This document shows, one piece after another, positions 32,907-44,296 of a stretch of DNA of 64,000 nt; the stretch's first letter is position 1; every line of letters starts with the position of its first letter. Origin of the DNA: Oegoconia quadripuncta (Eukaryota; Arthropoda; Insecta; Lepidoptera; Autostichidae); contig OX438748.1 of NCBI GenBank assembly GCA_949316235.1, positions 4,591,001 through 4,655,000 of the forward strand, in the 5' to 3' direction. Both the position numbers and the translations under genes were made by a program. The notes beneath the pieces are model-generated. The model was not told the DNA's origin and did no database searches. It saw only the letters and a program-made list of their open reading frames with translations.

Positions 32907-33499
32907 AGTAATTTATTCTTTAATATTTTGTTTAACGCTGTTGTTAACGTTAGTAACGGAAATGGTTGTAAACTGTTTGTATTTCGCGGGTCCAGAGTAT
33001 CCAACGGCTCCCGATAGCCCGAGAGTTGATGTGTGAACCCCACAGTGGAAACGCACGCGTGGTAGCTACATACCACCAGTAGTTGTCATTCGATCGTCCT
33101 TGGACAAACACCGTATAATCGCGACTTGCTTATTTCACGTGGAATACCCCGTGGGAGCTCCTAGTGCTGTCGAGTATCCCTGGCCAGGGCGAGAAACCTC
33201 TGGAGTGCAGCGGGACGCTGGAGGAGAAGCTTGTATCTGGCAAATTTGGCAGGTAACAACCATTTTTACGCATTTGTTAATAGCAGCGTTTCATAACGAC
33301 CAGTGCACCTCGCATTGTTGTCAAGTTTCCCTATAAAATTTCCTTAGGAAAAGCCTTTGGCGACACCATCATCTCTTACACAATCTACCCATCTTTTCCG
33401 TTGTCTTCCTCTTCTTTTCATCCATCGACATTCATATTTATCACTCTCTTAGTAACAAGGGATTTATCTCTCCTTATATAACATGTTTTAATCATGTTT
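32907..33499. other. Unassigned, moderately GC-rich 32980-33260
   Basis: A 78-aa plus-strand frame (33100-33336) includes 'EYPWPGRETSGVQRDAGGEA', followed by a possible splice donor 'caggtaac' at about 33250. No family is recognised. It could be retroelement debris or an exon-like relic; no claim is made. Confidence 0.3.
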
Positions 33500-33773
33500 G
33501 ACGACCCGTTTGGTGTAGTGGTTAGAAACTCTGCTGCTATACCAAAAGGTCGCGGGTTCGAATCCCGCTAGGGGCATATGTTTGTATGATGAATACGGAC
33601 ATGTGTACCCGAGTTATGGATGTTTTTCATTTATATATGTATTTATTTACAAAAATAAATGTATTTGTGTAGTTTATCAACCATCTGGTATCCACAACAC
33701 AAGCCTAGTTGCTTAGTGTGGAACTAGATCTGTCTGTATATGTCCAAGGATATTTTTTATTTATTTTTATTTT
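33500..33773 (+). mobile_element. SINE B, near full length
   Basis: Head 'gacgacccgtttggtgtag', intact B-box 'gggttcgaatcccgctaggg', full body and T/A-rich tail. It lacks 'ggcgctg' near the 3' end, where 'gaactagatctgtctg' replaces it. Confidence 0.85.
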
Positions 33774-34142
33774 ATGTCCATTTTAATCCCTTTTAGTGCC
33801 CCTTTTATAAACTCCCACTTACACCCCTCAACATTAAACTTATTTTTAGATATTAAGAATTTATATTCCTCCTTGCTCTTAGCGGATCATCTCAACAGAA
33901 GGATTGTCCAAATAGCTATCATTACAGTGTAAGGTGGCGGAGAGATGAAATATTGGCTAGTCCTCGAACAATAAGCGCTGATAAATCGCCCCGGCACTTA
34001 CAAATGTTTGGTGATGCCTAGAGATTGTTCGCGATCTTCATTGTTGGTAAAAATAATCTAATTTTGTGCGGAAACATTATTACTCGACAACGGCGAAGGA
34101 AATAGGAGAGTAATGTATTTAATCCGTCTGAATGAGTGTATA

Positions 34143-34382
34143 CAGGGTGAATTTTAATTCGTGTAGTTAACTGGTGACGCGACTATTGATTATGATCAAT
34201 TTTCAAACTTGATCAAAAAAATTTAAATTACTCATGCAAAGTAAACCATTCGGAAACCACTTTTAGTATGGAAGTCCAACAATTTTCGACTGAATTAGGC
34301 TATGGTTCTTAGTGGAGAATTGTTCGTAATCAGGAGTGAAGTCCACCAGTATACAGGAGTTACTTGAATTAAATTTGCTCCT
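34143..34382 (+). mobile_element. MITE family G, copy 3 (simple form)
   Basis: Starts 'cagggtgaattttaattcg' after TA (34141-34142) and ends in a decayed inverted end ('aaatttgctcctata'). At 240 bp without insertions it shows the basic layout: two inverted halves meeting at 'ggaagtccaacaattttcg'. Confidence 0.75.
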
Positions 34383-34429
34383 ATATATCTACAGCTTGAA
34401 CAGCTCAGTCGATTTGGACAAATATATAT

Positions 34430-35420
34430 ATGCATAACGGGTTCGTACTTGAGCTCAATCACACCTGATGTTAAGTGAAGATGAGGTCGAAGGTGGAAGC
34501 GTACTGACCCGGAAACCCCAACACATTTGGGGGACTGGCTATCTTATCTCTGACAACCGGAACATAACAATGCTATTAACCTGTCTGTCCTCTCTTTCCT
34601 TTTTTCTTTTCCGCGGGTCAAGTATCTCGGCGCGCCTGTCAAATTTTCGAAAATATCTGCGGTGTTAAAAACGTTTATAGATACTCTTCTACTGGATGTA
34701 TTTGTAATCTGTGAAAAGCAATAGCTAGGGGAATATATTATCTATGGATATAATGAATGAACACTACTACAGCTATAATACAAAAAATTAGAAAAATGTT
34801 ACGAGTTATAATATGTAGGTATACCTATATCCACGATATAATTGGTATTTTTACGGAAAGTACAGATTTATTTCATGTTTTTCTTAAAAAAACGGGTAAT
34901 TCAATAAATTGTTATGAGAATTGGAAGCTCTATGGCCAGGTTCCTAAGCCTGTTCTAATAAAAAACAGTAGTTGGAATTCTATGCCTACACTCCCACCCA
35001 AAGAGAAAAAAAATATTTTCGCAAATACAGACTAAATATCATAGCTAACATGACATGGCGCACATTATTGGATGCGGAATTTAATAGAGAACAAGTTCAA
35101 ACACAGTCCAAAGGAATTGGAACTCTATAATCATTACAATTGAGAGTTGAAAGTCGGGTGTACCGCCGACACCGATCGGTGTTCGCGACTGTTGAAGGTA
35201 TAAAAGTATTTTGGACACCGATCGGTGTTCGCGTCCGCCTAAAGGCATTGCTGCTTGGCGGCAGATTTAAATAAGATGGTGGTAGCTAGCCAGGTGGACA
35301 TTCAAAATGCCCTACCACCAACCAAACCGAGTACTTAAACATGTACCCCGCTGGAGATCGAACCCGTGACCTCCGAATCGTAAACCCAATGTTGTTTACC
35401 TTGAGCCACGGAGGCAGCTA
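34430..35420 (-). mobile_element. SINE A, full length but split by a 665-bp insertion
   Basis: The 3' part (34430-34580, 'atgcataacgggttcgtact' to 'atgctattaac') and the 5' part (35246-35420, 'cattgctgcttggcggcaga' to 'ttgagccacggaggcag') together rebuild the family without loss at the join. The intervening 34581-35245 is unrelated to SINE A. Confidence 0.85.
34581..35245. mobile_element. Insertion of unknown type inside SINE A
   Basis: Clean 665-bp insertion with at most 1 bp of target duplication (a C on each side). No terminal inverted repeats and no poly(A). Near the right end the 20-bp word 'gacaccgatcggtgttcgcg' occurs twice (35168-35187 and 35214-35233), each holding the 14-bp palindrome 'acaccgatcggtgt'. 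A 92-aa plus-strand frame (34757-35035) contains 'TGNSINCYENWKLYGQVPKP', which I do not recognise. The absence of a target duplication could fit a Helitron-like element, but the expected TC...CTRR ends between A and T are not seen. Confidence 0.6.
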
Positions 35421-35651
35421 TATGTCGTTAGATGCATATTATTAAAAGTAAATCATTCTAAAACAAGCGTTAGTATGGAATTTGAAGTTCTTCTTCTGTA
35501 ATCTACTATTCTTCTCGTTACGAGGCATTCTTCTATTTGCATGACATGTCCATACCATGCACCACCTTACCCAATATAAAAGAAAACTGTTGGAGCTGAC
35601 AGATTAGTGAGACATCAACTGTCACCACTATACAATTTTGCATACAAATTA

Positions 35652-35912
35652 CAAATCACGACCTTTATCCCAAATGGGGTGTTCAGATATGTCCCAAACA
35701 CCAAGCGTTGATGTTTGGTTTGTAAAAGTTTAATGTTTGAAACAACATCCACGTTTCACCTTTCGAAATATAAATGCAAACGTGACATGGGGTGAGCCCA
35801 TCGCTGTTAAAACATGCAAGTCTATTGATGTTTTTTGGGGGAGAGTCCCTTAGTCTTATGCATACCCACAGAAAGAAATGGATTGATTTAATTCTTTTAA
35901 CCTGCCGACTTC
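35652..35912 (-). repeat. Repeat F copy
   Basis: 'cgacctttatcccaaatggg', 'gttcagatatgtcccaaaca', 'acatggggtgagcccatcgc' and 'gagagtcccttagtctta' are the reverse complement of the family as read at 31843-32105. Confidence 0.6.
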
Positions 35913-36363
35913 ACATAGCATTGATGATAGTTTTTTGATATGTTTTTACACATTTTTTTCTTCATGTATTTGTGTTTTAATGATTAAAGTCTCAAAAAGT
36001 AACTTGTGTTTCATTCCTGAAGCACACTATCCGCATAGGACAGTTAACAAAAGCAAAACATACCTGTACGGTTTACCATGCATTAGTTATTTATGTCATT
36101 GCTTAGCATGCATTTTCATACCGTTCGCGTCGATATATCAATAGACAATTAATCAATGAATTACGCGCGCTCAAAGCAAGCGGTTGTTTTATTGTAGCAT
36201 AGCACACATGCACCGCGCCCTATCACCCTAGTACCTTAGCATCCCTTATCATAAGTGTAGTTTACCCCTACAATACCCAACGGTGACCCTTAAAAAAGTT
36301 GACAATATAAATAACACTGGAATGTACTCAAATAACTAACAAACTATACATACATACATATAC

Positions 36364-36573
36364 TCACGCCTGTTTCCTGTTGGGGTAGGCAGAGAATATT
36401 GGTTTCCATTTGTAACGAGTCAGAATCGCTACTTTTGCTTCTTCCACTCTCATCAAATGCTTTATACACGCTCGTAGTTTAGTGGTTGGCCGCACATGAC
36501 CTTTTTTGAGTACGTCAGTCACTTCATTGACGTACGTCCTTCTTGGTCGACCTTTACAGACCCTTCCATTCAC
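36364..36573 (-). pseudogene. LINE ORF2 C-terminus (GRPR-type), open fragment
   Basis: Minus frame: 'MNGRVCKGRPRRTYVNEVTD', 'VLKKGHVRPTTKLRACIKHL', 'MRVEEAKVAILTRYKWKPIF', 'SAYPNRKQA' then stop. This corresponds to the known tail 'GRGRPRRTY.DQI...LKKG.V.S..NRRACMK.LM.VEEAK...RDR.KW...VSAYP.GKQA'. Sixty-nine codons are open, but everything upstream of the GRPR motif is lost, so it is a fragment. Better preserved than the copies at 2405-2800 and 50115-50362. Confidence 0.8.
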
Positions 36574-37730
36574 GCTATGGTTTCCAAATAGTATGTGTGT
36601 ACCTACTCGTACCTAACTGGAAAATATGAAAGATGTAAAACTTCATAACCCAACTAACTAGGTACGTATATAAAGAGCAAGACAAAATTTAATTACGGAG
36701 AGTTTCCAGCGAGTGCTGAAACGTGATCGATAAAACTTTCTTTAAAAACGCCTGAGACACCTCGATGAAAGATATTAATTGCATTTCTTTAATATTAAAG
36801 GAGAGCTAAAAGTGTGGAGAGAGCACTTCGGAGCCATCGAAGGATAATTTTAGGAGTAATAAAATTAAAAAAATATACACTTTCTTAAGGAGTATCGAAT
36901 TTTGATCTCAGATACTTACTTTAATTTCTGCTCTGCTCTATTTATGCTTTATAGATGATTTATAAACCTAGGTAAATGTTGATTCCTGATCGATAAAATG
37001 TTGCCACTTTGTTATGTAGTATTATAATACCTATTGAGTTTTTGGTGAGAATTCGGCGAGTGATATTGCATTTTGAACTCCCAATGACAGAATACTTCAT
37101 AATTTTGACAACTAATGTATATCTATGTGTGTGTAGGTAGTATGTACGCATATATGTACTTACATGGCTATGTAACTCATGAAGGAGTGATCCGATTTGG
37201 ATGCAGCTTTGTTGTTGTTTGAATGTTAAAACAAAAACAATGTAATAAGATAAGATAAAGATAAGATGTTTATTTACCAAAAAAGGACCATACGTAATTA
37301 TACATCATACATTTGCTGTAACATCAGATTTGCAGACCATAATTATACATTTGCTGTAAGATCCACACAGGCTAGGCTAGTGGATACAATAGAATGCTAT
37401 ACAATACAGTACTGCACAGTGCAGTGCAGTATAGTAATATACAATACAAACAATACAACACAGCACAATAAGAAAGAAAGAAGAAAGAAGAAGAAAAAAT
37501 TCTTTATTGCACACAGCTTAAAAATATACACAGTGATATTATTTTAACAATACAACACAATACAATGCAATACAATGTGTAAATGAAGTAGATAATACTA
37601 ATTGCAGGGTAAGAAGGCAGGGTAAACAAAGCTTAAACAAGAAACACAGAAAACAGACGACTTGGGACTATAGGTACCTATGTTCCTAGTTTTTTCACTG
37701 GTAGTAATAGATATTCCCAATATCTCTACA
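36574..37730. other. No recognised gene; (acaat)-type simple repeats
   Basis: 37395-37460 and 37535-37580 hold degenerate 'atacaatacaacacaata' repeats. 'ttctttattgcacacagc' at 37500 resembles the reversed 3' terminus of a retroelement, also seen near 57445 and 61930. A (gataa)n tract lies near 37250. Confidence 0.45.
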
Positions 37731-37850
37731 TCAACCATAGGATGTCCATTGCTGAACATTGGCCTCCCTCCCTATGGAGGTCGCTCTGGAAATCTATATT
37801 TCCAGAGCGACCGGATGCATACCGCTTCCGCCCAATACTTGGAAGTTTTC
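37731..37850 (-). repeat. RTE-like LINE 3' end fragment with a perfect hairpin
   Basis: 'catcaaccataggatgtcca', 'ttgctgaacattggcctccc' and 'gatgcataccgcttccgccc' resemble the reversed 3' end of RTE-type elements. It contains a perfect 15-bp inverted repeat: 'ggtcgctctggaaat' at 37779-37793 and its complement at 37798-37812, loop 'ctat'. SINE A has inserted immediately to the right. Confidence 0.55.
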
Positions 37851-38183
37851 TTTTTTTTTTTGCACGACGGGTTCGTACTTGACCTCAATCACACCTGATG
37901 TTAAGTGAAGATGAGGTCGAAGGTGGAAGCGTACTGACCCGGAAACCCCAACTCATTTGGGGGACTGGCTATCTTATCTCTGACAAACGGAACACAACAA
38001 TGCTATTAACTTTGCTGCTTGGCGGCAGATTTAGATAAGATGGTAGTAGCTAGCCAGGCGGATATTTAAAATGCCCTACCACCAACCAAACCGAGTACTT
38101 AAACATGTACCCCGCTGGGGATCGAACCCGCGATCTCCGAATCGTAAACCTAACGTTGTTAACATTGAGCCACGGAGGCGGTT
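37851..38183 (-). mobile_element. SINE A, full length
   Basis: Poly(T), 'tgcacgacgggttcgtactt', complete body, and reversed head 'ggggatcgaacccgcgatc', 'ttgagccacggaggcggtta'. Close to the family consensus, so probably one of the younger copies. Confidence 0.9.
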
Positions 38184-40190
38184 AATGGTTAAGTAATTTT
38201 AGGGTAGACCGAAATTATTCAACAAGTCTCAAAAGTAGCGTATCAATCAACTCCTGACACTTTCGCATTTCTTTCGTCAAGATTTCTTCGCGGTTGCACT
38301 TATTTTACTTATCAATCATGATTTTGCAATTTGCAATCCCCACAGCCGGTATATTAATCAAATCACCAACAAAGGGGTCGACACCCTCGCCTGCATCCAA
38401 GTGTTCAAATCTGCTTATATTTGAATAATACGAACCTAAACCTGCGGGAACTTTGCCAGGAGATCGCTTATTTTATGAAAATTATTCGCTTTCCCATTTA
38501 CGTGGTGGGTGTAAAGTTTTTATCACATTTTACCCCAAGTTTTAACCTAAGAGAAATCGTTCATTCTCTTTGAGATAACAATTACAGCAGACTTAATCTT
38601 GATAATTGCATATCACACTTAGGGATAAGTACTTACTTATCACTTACTATAGCGTGTGGTCCCCTGGTTCCAAACTAAGTGAGAACCTGGGAGTCATTGT
38701 TCATCCGCATATACGTTTTCTCATCTTACAGCTTGAACTGTATTATGCTGTAATAATTGCATCAGAAAGTAAACACCTTTGCCATTAGCATGTACTTAAA
38801 AAAATATCAAAAAACAAATATTATCCATCCATTTATCTTGCGCATAAGTGTGTATAGTAATAAAAAATATTGATGTCTTGGATAGTGTGATCACTGGTAT
38901 CCAACAGCGACGTGGTCCGAAAGCTTCCTAATTTATAGATAACATTCAAGTATTAGAGTAAGACAGTGGAGACGAGCTCGAAAATACACCGAAGTCATGT
39001 TGCGAAAACTACTTCGGTCTATCCATTATATAAAAAACATTAACAGATTCTAATTTTGCGTCAAATTATCTAAGGTTTGGTGTTTTATAAAGGCACTCAT
39101 TCGACTTGTGAATTTCCAACAAAAAAATTTAAACTTAGGGTTAGTCCCTAAATTCTAAATTCTCCTACTAAGATACATCTTGATTTTGTCCCAAAACATT
39201 ATGCAATAATAGATTATGTATTCACAGGGAAGAATTATGTTATATTTTGAACTCAATATTGATAAATCATAGAATTTTCATGGAGATCCAACGAACTTTC
39301 TAGTATGATAGGGCACGGGCTTGTTTTAACAGTTATTTTAATTATAGCGAGTAATATAGTTATTTTAATATAAAATAATTATAATATTTCACTTTCTAAC
39401 CCATATTAGGGTCCCCTCGTGGTTACATAGATACTCTTTGTTTTACTTGGACCTCCTCCACAGGGGATCCAGAATGGCCTTTCACAGATTAATTTTCAAA
39501 AATCGCTTATACTATGCATCGTGCCAATTCGGCGCATGACATCAATGGGTTAAACAGCTAATAATAATAATGAGTCAAAAAACAGTTTGAATTTGCCGCC
39601 TAAAATTCTGAAACTGTTTTCATATAATTCATAACGTTTATCCCTTATACATCTGGTTTACGAAATGTAAGGTAAGACCTGGTAAGACCGTTGATTCAAA
39701 GACTAATTCCAGCATTAAGCGCATACACCACTGAATTACCATTCCATTTGTAGCAAGAGGGCTTCTTGCCGCAGCGCGAGGTGCGAACGAGCAGTCTGCA
39801 GCGAACTGCCAACGCATTTGAATAATACGACGATTCGTTAATACAAGATCCTTGCTAATTAACGCTGCCTTTCTTGTAAGGCTGTCTGAGAATTTAATTC
39901 GGATAGCAAATGTCTATAATTTCTTACTTCTCTATCGCTGTGCTGAGAATATTGTCTATTAAGACTTGAATCACCCATTTCCAAAGTGATCAGTGCGAAA
40001 GGGCCTGGATCCAGCTACTTGGTACGATACCCTGGTCATCTACTACCTTGTGAGTTTAAGGTTGACGTTATCAAGTCACTCTCCTCTTTCATTTAACTGA
40101 ACAAAGGAAACTTCCACAACTTGTAAATTTTATTATTCTCTTTAGGATTCCGTAGTCAACAACAACAACAATTGTGTCTATAACAGATAG
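38184..40190. other. No recognised feature (2.0 kb)
   Basis: The longest stretch with nothing assigned. 'cagtgcgaaaggg' at 39991-40003 resembles the right tip of the piggyBac element at 48141-48154, but nothing else around it supports an element end. Confidence 0.4.
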
Positions 40191-40420
40191 ATATAAATAA
40201 ATAAATATTTGGGGCACTTATACCAATCATCTAGTCCCAAACTAAGCAAAGCTTGTACTATGGATACAAGATAACGGATAAACATACATAAATATTTATA
40301 TAAACATCCATGAATCGGGAATAAATGTTCATAATACAAACATTTACCCCTCGCGGGATTCGAACCCGCAACCGTTGGTTTCGCTCACAGAGTCACTATC
40401 CACTACACCAATTGGCCGTC
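40191..40420 (-). mobile_element. SINE C, full length
   Basis: (ataa)n end, 'ccaatcatctagtcccaaac', 'ctatggatacaagataacgg', 'catttacccctcgcgggatt', 'cgaacccgcaaccgttggtt', 'atccactacaccaattggcc'. Reversed: A-box-like 'tggtgtagtgg', B-box 'gggttcgaatcc'. Best copy of family C. Confidence 0.85.
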
Positions 40421-41084
40421 AATATAACAGTAAAGGCTTGTACAGATAACCCTTTATTTTTTCAAACTACTTAAGCAAGCAAATGTTTTATCAGTATACC
40501 CACATCGACCGACGAATATTGTTTTTTGTAGAAATTTCGTTTTTCTCGTGTAAGTCAATAAGTTATTCTTATGGGAAATAAAGACTCTCTAAACCTACAA
40601 GGAACCCTTAATGTCGCCATGACCGTGTCTCTCTGCCCGCGGCTTAGTTCAGAGGTTCTCACTGAAAGCTGTTTTGGCATGGATCATCATATCACGCCGA
40701 CAAAATGGTAAAATAAAATCAGGAAAATAAAATATTTTTTAGGGTTGGTAAGTACCTACCTAAGAAAAGGTGATTGTCGTGTCGTACCAAGAGGTTTAAA
40801 CTAGGGCGGAAAGGTAGAGACACGTGGTCATTACTCCACCGACAAGAGCATAGCTCTTAAATTGAAGAAGAAGGTACCTACCTACCCCTAGGGGAGGCTC
40901 GTAAAGTGAGGATGATTTTTGTTCCCCATAGAATATTGTGTCTTGGATAGGTCGTTCAAAAATGTTATAGAGGTTTTCCCGAACAGTTTTTCGATTCAGG
41001 GTTGCATTTGCCGAAATGATATGTTTTAAAGTGCTAATTTTTGTTAGATTTACTTGGCAAGTAAGTAAGTCAAGTCTGCCAGCT
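40421..41084. other. No recognised feature
   Basis: No coding sequence or family match seen. Confidence 0.4.
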
Positions 41085-41265
41085 AAGGGGTTGGTTTCGG
41101 ATTGGATTCACCATTCGAATTATACAGAAATGCACAAATGACAGGGTGTGGCCTAACTGCTGAAACATGGAAATCTGTAGACGTTTTTCGGTGGGCGTCC
41201 CATAGTCGCCATTTACAACATCCATGGTAAGAGATGGATTGGTTCTATTCTTTTTAAGTGCCGAA
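41085..41265 (-). repeat. Repeat F, 5' end fragment
   Basis: 'aacatggaaatctgtagacg', 'tttttcggtgggcgtcccat', 'ggtaagagatggattggttc', 'tattctttttaagtgccgaa' and 'accacacag' match the reversed 5' end of repeat F (compare 31843-31930). Confidence 0.55.
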
Positions 41266-41761
41266 ACCACACAGAAAATTTTAGTATAATTCTTGTACGC
41301 TTATTTTACATTTACGTATTTAATTTTCGCTATGAACAACTACCAAAATATCGCACAACTATAATGTCAGAGCCCAGCTGGCATTGCAGCTCCCACATTC
41401 CTCTAACTTGAATATAACTTACTTATGTCAAAACATAAACGCCGGAAGAACTTGGCCTGCACAGAACTGGTAACATTTGTATAATAAAACCATTCGTTTA
41501 TACAGACTATAGTAATTATGAGCGAATTGTTTTTAGATGAATCTGTGTTTTCAACATTTGAATGTGTGGCTTTGGGATAATGCAGGGTGGAAAGGGGATC
41601 GTGGAGTTGATGGAGATGGAAAGTGAACGTTGATGGAGGAAACCTTAATGAACCGGTTTAATCCAGACAGAGCACGCGTCGGCTTCGTTTGAATTTTGCA
41701 GTGACAGAGACGGCATCGTCGGTAAGAGCGAAATGAAAACCTCTAAAAACCGTTAAATTGA
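41266..41761. other. No recognised feature
   Basis: No coding sequence or family match seen. Confidence 0.4.
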
Positions 41762-42099
41762 TAACCGCCTCCGTGGCTCAATGTAAACAACGTTGGGTTT
41801 ACGATTCGGAGGTCGCGGGTTCGATCCCTAGCGGGGTACATGTTTAAGTACTCGGTTTGGTTGGTGCTAAGGCATTTTAAATGTCCGCCTGGCTAGCTAC
41901 CACCATCTTATCTAAATCTGTCGCCAAGCAGCAATGTTAATATCATTGTTGTGTTCCGGTTGTCAGAGATAATATAATATCTATCGCTATCGCCAGTCCC
42001 CCAAATGTGTTGGGGTTTCCGGGTCAGTACGCTTCCACCTTCGACCTCATCTTCACTTAACATCAGCTGTGATTACCAAACCGTTGTACATAAAAAAAA
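41762..42099 (+). mobile_element. SINE A, full length
   Basis: Head 'taaccgcctccgtggctcaa', B-box 'gggttcgatccctagcgggg', body with an 11-bp extra segment ('atatctatcgctatcgcca') before 'gtcccccaaatg', and a 3' end shortened at 'gtgattaccaaaccg'. Poly(A) tail. Confidence 0.9.
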
Positions 42100-42793
42100 G
42101 GAAGGCACCTAAAATATTAGTTGTTAAATTTTATTAAGAGGAAACATTGTTTTATGTTTAAAAAAAATTGTATATTTCATTTCGAAAAGTAACTTGTAAA
42201 AAATATGAAAATCAATTTGTACCTACACTTTTATATAGATCACCTATATTTTATTGGCACCATTCGACAGGGCTAAATATAAATATGTCACTTTAAACTT
42301 GAGATAAATTTCAGTGTATAAAAAAATGGATTTGGTTTGGTTTGGCTCACTATAATTATTAATTGTATATTATAATAACTAATGAAAAAGTTATCAGTGA
42401 TACTTTGTTAGTTTGTTAGTTTTATGTAGCAGAAAAGTAAAGTGAATATTTTGAAAACCCCCGAGGAACTAAATTAAATAATATCATCTATGTATACAAA
42501 GATTTTCATCTACCATGGTTAAGCGCCTTTCCTGTGGTTTAAACTTAAATACTTATAAAAAACCGTACTCAAATTGAACCACGCATTAATGAGATACATC
42601 CGAACAAAGTGTGGACACATACACAACACAGCGCCTTTAAACATAACACCCGTCGTTTCTCATCGGGGGTTAAAACAGCGGGAACCGAACGAGCAAACGA
42701 CGACACCCTCGGCAACTTAGGATTGGTCCTATTCTTTCTTCAGGGAACCACACGGCTACAACAAAACCAATTGCATGTACACAGAAACTAATA
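42100..42793. other. No recognised gene
   Basis: 42591-42770 carries words shared with other places here: 'gagatacatccgaacaaag' (21890 region) and 'ataacacccgtcgtttctc' (13470 region). It therefore contains an undefined dispersed repeat. Confidence 0.4.
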
Positions 42794-43215
42794 TTAGGTC
42801 CTTACCAATGAAATTAGCGTTTTGTATGAAGAATTTCATTTAAACTGTTTTCTCCATACAAACATTTTTGTTTTTTTTTGGGATCGGCAAATCCAAATTT
42901 AGTTAAACTTTGTGTGTATTATCGGATAACATTAAGTTAAGTATAGGCAGCGTTAATTTTTAAAAGTAACCGCTTTATAAAAGTTTCAGCGACTCTAAGG
43001 AATGATTATGGGAAGCATATGAAAAGAGCTCTGTTGAAATTTTTTTTTATTATGTGATTTAGCCCAGAAATTAAAAAATATTTTATGTGAAACCTTGAAA
43101 TAATGTTCCATTTTCCAAATAAAAAACAAATTTGGATATAACGTTGAAAATCGTAGGAATTGGTACATATGATTAACGAAGAAAAAAAACTCCAATTTCA
43201 TAGGTAAAGACCCAA
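42794..43215. mobile_element. MITE family M, copy 1 (422 bp)
   Basis: Terminal inverted repeats 'ttaggtccttaccaatgaaa' (left) and the reverse complement of 'ttcataggtaaagacccaa' (right), flanked by TA (42792-42793 and 43216-43217). The body is shared with 48781-49157 and 61174-61597 ('attatcggataacattaagt', 'tatgggaagcatatgaaaag', 'gcccagaaattaaaaaatat'). Noncoding: the open frames seen in two copies are shared only because the DNA is. Tc1/mariner-type non-autonomous element by TA duplication; no autonomous partner is visible here. Confidence 0.85.
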
Positions 43216-43217
43216 TA

Positions 43218-44029
43218 AAAAGCCACTTACGTGTACACCGCAATTCCAAACGTCACAATTAAGAAAGAGCACATAACCGAAACAGCAAGGAATTTCACGT
43301 TTGATTTGTAATCTAATAATATTAAGTTATTTACGGGCGGCTGGCAATAAGTTCTTGTTTCCGATGAAATGTTGCCGGTGTGGGTCGCATGAGGCTCAAG
43401 TTATGAGCTGACGGAGGTGGAGGGTTCAAGACTTTATGACACTAGAATATTTTCTAAAATTATGCAAAATTTAATGATAATGGGATCTAAAAGGTGTCTC
43501 AACAAGAAATCGAATTTTAAATAATTAAAATAATATATTTATTTATGAAATTGTTACATTTCTTTAGTATAAAGCATGTATTGATATTTACACATGTAAA
43601 TAAAATGTCAATTATATGGGTACCAAAGCTCAGCTGGCTTATGCAGTTTGAAACAGGTAAACCTTTACATACATAAAATATATTCTCTTTCAGATTATAT
43701 CTACATACATACAATCATGAATCTTTTTCGATTTACTTTTAGTATATTGTTGACCAGAGTCTTTCATCATATGGATAGATAGATAGATAGATAAATCGTT
43801 TATTTGTATCTCCAGTCACACACATACCATAAGTTCCAAAGCAATTGGATAAACATATTTTATAACAATCCACAAAGTAACATCAGGATACATTAGAGTA
43901 TGTGTGTGCTACAGCCGTACAATTGGGTGTATAATTGTATAATTTCTCAGAGAGCAAAACATTGATTTTCAGCAATTACCCACGAGGCCTATTATCATAT
44001 CAACAGCCTTACACGTCCCCACTGTTGGC
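43218..44029. other. No recognised gene; (gata)n microsatellite
   Basis: 'atagatagatagatagata' at 43772-43790. No other feature assigned. Confidence 0.45.
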
Positions 44030-44296
44030 GCACAGCCTCCTCTCACTGGGAGAGTAGTAGTAGCCACCTGACAATATGTATGTTTAACCCGCCCCTGTAT
44101 AGGCCACCGACTTACTTACGACTTAACAACTGCCTTCAATTGAAAACAACCTGGACCGACTATTTAACGTGCGCTCCGAAGCACGAAAACACTGGTAATG
44201 CCATTAGTGCTAACCCCGTCCAAGGACAAACCGCGCCAGACATTGCTTAACTTTGCTAATCGAAACGATTAGCGAATGCAACTGCGCCACAAGTGC
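44030..44296 (-). mobile_element. 5S-rRNA-derived SINE, degenerate
   Basis: 44195-44280 reversed reads 'gattagcaaagttaagcaat', 'gtctggcgcggtttgtcctt', 'ggacggggttagc'. It follows the 3' half of animal 5S rRNA (GATCACCGAAGTTAAGCA.., ..GCGCGGTTAGTACTTGGATGGGTGACCGC) with scattered changes. 'gtgcgctccgaagcacg' beyond it is shared with 59380-59518. A true 5S gene would be uninterrupted, so this is a 5S-headed SINE relic. Confidence 0.6.

Noticed and set aside
33100..33336. Possible host exon with splice donor
   Set aside because: The composition and the 'caggtaac' site are suggestive, but no family, no acceptor and no neighbouring exon could be found by eye.
4370..33773. tRNA genes (several perfect B-box words 'ggttcgaatcc')
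   Set aside because: Each lies in a repeated unit with a shared 200-bp non-tRNA body and A-rich tail, and the cloverleaf is not complete. They are SINE heads, not tRNA genes.
34757..35035. 92-aa frame in the 665-bp insertion as a transposase
   Set aside because: No catalytic motif and too short; described only as an unrecognised frame.
39991..40003. A second piggyBac right tip ('cagtgcgaaaggg')
   Set aside because: One base shorter than the tip at 48141, no matching left end, no flanking CTAT or TTAA, and no transposase remnant nearby.
42995..43249. Similar small proteins predicted at 42995-43249 and 61389-61583
   Set aside because: Protein similarity exists because both lie in copies of MITE family M. 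The frame has no start conservation and runs out of the element in one copy.
44195..44280. A 5S rRNA gene
   Set aside because: Only the 3' half resembles 5S, with many changes, and it continues into a repeat body shared with 59380.
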